Assembly (NCBI RefSeq): GCF_001039355.2
Contig: NW_019776050.1
Span: forward strand, 32,432 to 64,399
Direction of reading: 5' to 3'
Length of the DNA stretch: 31,968 nt
DNA from: Lingula anatina
Lineage: Eukaryota; Brachiopoda; Lingulata; Lingulida; Lingulidae
Each line of letters begins with the position of its first letter. Positions within the stretch are counted from its first letter, which is position 1. The notes under the pieces are model-generated. The model saw nothing but the letters and a program-made list of their open reading frames with translations, made no database searches and had not been told where the DNA came from. Below are positions 1-31,968 of this stretch, piece by piece. The position numbers and the translations under genes are program-made.

Positions 1-1233
1 CACCACTTACATTTAAATCGAAAAAAAGCGTTTCATTTTCTTTGCGGAAGTGTGCTTTATTTCTATTTGCCTTTTCATACTTTTCTATCAACAGTTTCTC
101 GCAAAACATTTAGAATTAATACCGGTCTTAGATGTATCCAGTTTATTGTGACTATTGTATCCCAAATCATAACTTTGCTCATAACTGCACTTAGCCTAAA
201 CACGCTCCAATTTTCTTGGTGTCATTCTCGGAGAAAACCTAGGGAATCATTCGAGTAGCGGCCAGTTTGTGCCAAGAAATATAAACATTTCGTAAACTGT
301 ATTTTTCAATTCTGTGAAAACATGTTTGCTTTTTTGTTTGAAATATCCATCTTCAAGCGAATGCGTCTCAGTTAAAAAGCGTTGAACATTTTGTTCAGAG
401 GAACACAAAGATGTTTAGATTCAATTTGGTTAATTAGTATTTCATGGAACAACCATTTATGACATAATAAAAGAAATGAGTAAACAGAACAAATACTCTT
501 CATAGCCCACCCTCCTCAAAAGAAATAAATAAATAAAAAATAAAACTTTGTTCAAACTGGGCAACTTTTGATCCGGAATGTGGGATAACTTGCACCATCA
601 GACAACTAGATTACAGGTATGTTTCTATTTTCATGGCGGATACAGACTTCTGTTAATGCAAGTTTAAAAGCCCAGTTTAAATCTTTGTGTAAACAGACCA
701 GAAAAATAATTACTGCAATGCTTGCCTATACACCCGGCTTTTTTCAGACAAGAAATGGATTGACAAAGGATGTCAGCATTTCTCAACCAGTTTATACTGA
801 GTGAACATGCAACAAAGAGAATGCTTGCAGATTACAATAAGTGCCACAGGTTTTCTAGGTCAGTTTTTCAAATTTTGAAATCTGTGCTCCAGTCCTTGCA
901 AGTGCTACAGTTACAATATGGGAAGAATAAACTGAGATATATAAATTATTACATTAAGAAATGCCACAACATAAATTCATGTAATTGTCAGTATAGATCT
1001 TGGTCTGTTCACACTTGAAATAATCCTGCCTCTGATGCTTCATTTCTGGTTTGTGTTGAAAAATAATTAAAAAAAAAATAATAATAATAATAACTATGCG
1101 CATGGCTTTAAACCCTGTTAAATAATAAAGTCAACATTTTATCTTCATAATTTCTGTTAGCACATGAAATACTGTTGTGAACATTCCTTGTGTAAACACA
1201 CCACCACATCATCCCCATTAATAACTTCAATAC
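1..1233. other. Non-coding stretch, probably UBIAD1 3' UTR plus intergenic DNA
   Basis: I see no coding region with recognisable protein similarity on either strand. The open frames here are short and low in complexity. The part nearest 1233 lies just downstream of the UBIAD1 stop codon (minus strand) and is probably its 3' UTR. On the minus strand AATAAA polyadenylation hexamers occur at 142-147 and 56-61 (read as TTTATT on the plus strand). The transcript end cannot be fixed from sequence alone. An (ATA)n-rich run sits near 1070-1092. Confidence 0.5.
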
Positions 1234-2196
1234 TCAATGTCTCATTCCAGGTAACATACTTCCTTTGGCTAAAAAACAAGCTAATACATATGAAAGTCCA
1301 AACACAATATTTAGTTGCGCTAGCTTCTGTGGCAGTCTCCTTAGCCTGCCCTCCCGAAAATCTCTCTCCCTTGAAAATGCTGGGAATATGCTCAGCACAG
1401 GAAGTAGAAACCATCCTGAGTAATGGAGGGCCAGGACGAACAAGCTGATGTATGGGGAGAATAATAACAGTACAAATAACAGATAAGATGCAGTCCTGCC
1501 TATTAAGATGGCAAGGGTGATTATACCAGAGGCCTTATCAGTCTCCATGTCTCTTGTGTTATTGCAGTGGAGGATGGCTTCAGTGTTCAGTGCTAATGGC
1601 ACGGCGTACCAAAGCGGAAGGAGAGAGAGCTTCCCGCACTGTGCGAGGAAGGAAAACATGACAGTCACTGGTCCAAATGTTAGAAAAATGGCGATGTCTC
1701 CTAAGGCAATGTATTTCAGTCCTAGCCCTCCGGTGTAGAGGAAACTCCCCGAGAGTCCGCCAAAGTACAACAGAGCCAGGTGCTCCATCTTTGCCGGGGA
1801 CAGGTAGACGAGGAGAACGAACCCTGCACACCCTACAGTGTACAGCGCTGCCCCCAGCTGGGCCACATCGTTTGGGGCAAGGATGTGGTCCACCAGCGTT
1901 CTGTCATCGCTCTTACTCCCGTCGACCCCTTTCATGTAGTCAAAGTAGGTGTTGACAAGGTTTCCAGCCCCGTGGACCGATAAGGCTGTGAGACATGTCA
2001 CTATGAATATCCACACATTAAAATACCCGCTATCTTTGTACGCTAACATGCTTCCAAGAGCCACTGGCACCAATGAAGCGCTGAATGACCACGGCCTCAG
2101 AGCTGCGACCACGGAATAAAAAGTCCCTTTCGGCTTTTCTGTTTTAGAATATTTCTCGCCATATGGCACACCATTTGTGATTTTTTCGCCTGCCAT
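1234..2196 (-). CDS. UBIAD1: UbiA prenyltransferase domain-containing protein 1 (UBIAD1), complete
   Basis: This is a 320-residue membrane prenyltransferase of the UbiA superfamily (human UBIAD1 is 338 aa). The family transfers a geranylgeranyl group to menadione to make vitamin K2 (MK-4). It is also implicated in CoQ10 synthesis and in sterol-regulated HMG-CoA reductase turnover, at Golgi/ER membranes. Both Asp-rich, Mg-pyrophosphate-binding motifs are present: motif 1 NTYFDYMKGVD (N82, D86, D92) and motif 2 NNTRDMETD (N212, N213, D216, D220). The stretches KSDDRTLVD, YFGGLSGSFLYTGG and TEAILH are also family-typical. About eight to nine hydrophobic segments follow a short polar N-terminus. 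The start codon has A at -3 and G at +4 (AAAATGG). The stop is at 1234-1236. The whole frame is uninterrupted, whereas the human gene splits its CDS over two exons. It is transcribed away from MTOR across a shared promoter region. Confidence 0.96.
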   Translation of the reverse strand: MAGEKITNGVPYGEKYSKTEKPKGTFYSVVAALRPWSFSASLVPVALGSMLAYKDSGYFNVWIFIVTCLTALSVHGAGNLVNTYFDYMKGVDGSKSDDRTLVDHILAPNDVAQLGAALYTVGCAGFVLLVYLSPAKMEHLALLYFGGLSGSFLYTGGLGLKYIALGDIAIFLTFGPVTVMFSFLAQCGKLSLLPLWYAVPLALNTEAILHCNNTRDMETDKASGIITLAILIGRTASYLLFVLLLFSPYISLFVLALHYSGWFLLPVLSIFPAFSRERDFREGRLRRLPQKLAQLNIVFGLSYVLACFLAKGSMLPGMRH

Positions 2197-2477
2197 TTTG
2201 AGTCGTGATTTCTGACGTTTTTCACAATGCTATTTACATCATCTAATCTTGATTACACAGAATACGATGTTCATGCCTCCACCGGAAATTAAGTCAATCT
2301 CGTTTTGGCTGCTTTTAGCCTCATTCGCCTTCTTAGAGACAAAATAAAGTATGTCCCAAAATAAATCAAGCAACTGCAAAAACCGAATATATGAAAATAT
2401 TCAATAATAGTAGGCACATGAAATATAGATCTAGACATTTTAAAATATGTAATAAATGCAAAACAAACATATCTCTA

Positions 2478-2491
2478 AATCTCGCGAGATT
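2478..2491. promoter_or_regulatory. CGCG-box palindrome (AATCTCGCGAGATT)
   Basis: A perfect 14-bp palindrome containing TCTCGCGAGA at 2480-2489. This decamer is a known core-promoter motif of vertebrate CpG-rich, often bidirectional, promoters, where BANP binds it. It stands out because its surroundings are AT-rich and poor in CpG. It lies just upstream of the YY1-like ATGGCG and between two divergent genes, which fits a promoter role for MTOR or for both genes. Function in this organism is inferred. Confidence 0.65.
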
Positions 2492-2523
2492 AAAAATGGC
2501 GACCTCCATTGCAATTTTGTAAG
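2492..2523 (+). other. Putative MTOR 5' UTR exon end with 8-codon uORF
   Basis: An ATG at 2496-2498 opens an eight-codon frame (MATSIAIL) ending in TAA at 2520-2522. One base later comes a strong donor, AAG|GTAAGA. The ATG lies within an AAAATGGCGAC context that also matches a YY1 site, which in animal promoters often sits just downstream of the transcription start. If the first exon of MTOR is here, it would splice to 3029, giving a 5' UTR of this exon plus AACC before the main ATG. No transcript evidence is available. Confidence 0.4.
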
Positions 2524-3032
2524 GTAAGATAGGCGTGGAAAATTTCACATATTTGTAGAAAAATATCAATATTTTCCCGGAGTGACACATTGAAATATTA
2601 GATGTGAGAGCAGAAAAACATATGGTTTTTGCTCTTAGTTTGGATAATCGTGTCAACATCAATAAATTGAAGATTTTTTGTTCAATTTTTCTGCACCGCC
2701 TTGGTCACTTGGTCTTGGTGGTCTCTTTCCTACTTTCTGTGAATAATCTGCAGAGGCAGACTTGGCAAAAATCACACTCACACGTTTCATTTCTTTCCGT
2801 CTTGGACGTGACAGGCTAATTTTATTTGAAGATAAAGTTGCATTGTTCATTCATTTTGTCACATACCTGCCTTTTCTTACTTAATTTCTTTCTCTTTTCT
2901 CCACATTTTCCTAAATATTTGTGTTAATTGACTATTCAGAGACACAGGCAGTGGATCCACATGCTCACCACATTGATACAGTGTGTTAGTTGAATCCAGA
3001 GAAGGGGGATTTCAACCTTTATCTCCAGAACC

Positions 3033-31923
<28,891 letters not shown>

Positions 31924-31968
31924 GTAAGTGGCTTGTCTTCATTAAAATGTACTGACATCTATGGGAAT

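Larger units (their letters stand above)
2197..3032. promoter_or_regulatory. Divergent UBIAD1/MTOR intergenic promoter region
   Basis: These 836 bp separate the two start codons, which face away from each other, so both promoters must lie here or overlap. The region contains a CGCG-box palindrome at 2478-2491, a YY1-like element AAAATGGCGAC (about 2493-2503), and a consensus splice donor AAG|GTAAGA at 2523/2524. It also contains an acceptor-like CTCCAG at 3023-3028, four bases before the MTOR ATG. I infer that MTOR has a 5' UTR exon ending at 2523 and a 5' UTR intron 2524-3028. No TATA box with convincing position was seen. 2197-2477 would hold the UBIAD1 5' UTR and promoter. Confidence 0.7.

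Noticed and set aside
52-1018. Short plus-strand open frames (60-82 aa)
   Set aside because: AT-rich, no recognisable domain, no splice context; not supported as genes.
1508-1983. Plus-strand and alternate-frame open frames over the UBIAD1 region
   Set aside because: Shadow frames of UBIAD1 without family similarity.

Overview
The window is animal genomic DNA. It holds two protein-coding genes in head-to-head (divergent) orientation: UBIAD1 on the minus strand (1234-2196) and almost all of MTOR on the plus strand (first coding exon at 3033, last complete exon in the window ending at 31923). About 54 short exons with GT-AG introns, AT-rich non-coding DNA, many dinucleotide microsatellites and two N gaps mark it as a draft assembly of an intron-rich bilaterian. 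The proteins are clearly mTOR and UBIAD1 but differ from the vertebrate versions in the linkers. A non-vertebrate such as a mollusc or other lophotrochozoan fits best; that placement is inference.

Layout. 1-1233 has no recognisable gene and probably includes the UBIAD1 3' UTR. 1234-2196 (minus) is an uninterrupted UBIAD1 reading frame for a UbiA-type prenyltransferase. 2197-3032 is the shared divergent promoter, with a 14-bp CGCG-box palindrome (2478-2491), a YY1-like ATGGCG site and a likely non-coding first MTOR exon ending near 2523. 3033-31923 is MTOR: HEAT-repeat exons 1-27 (3033-17509), FAT exons 28-42 (17920-25461), FRB exons 43-44 (25826-26731), kinase exons 45-50 (27022-29696), and negative-regulatory/FATC exons 51-54 (30134-31923). 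The spliced coding sequence in the window is 7445 nt (2481 codons plus 2 nt). Only the last few residues of FATC should lie beyond the right edge, giving a predicted protein of about 2486 residues against 2549 in human.

The same UBIAD1-MTOR divergent pairing occurs in human on 1p36, so this looks like old conserved microsynteny with a shared promoter. mTOR is the nutrient-sensing kinase of mTORC1/2. UBIAD1 makes menaquinone-4 and takes part in sterol and CoQ metabolism. A regulatory link between them is only suggested by the arrangement.

The most unusual aspect is in the introns. At nine or more MTOR splice junctions the intron carries tandem copies of the adjacent exon-intron boundary: part of the exon, the splice site and flanking intron. 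They range from nearly identical (exon 39) to old and degraded (exon 50). Intron 3 has a 33-bp minisatellite that stays open in the mTOR frame, and intron 39 holds an antisense relic of a DNA-transposon transposase.
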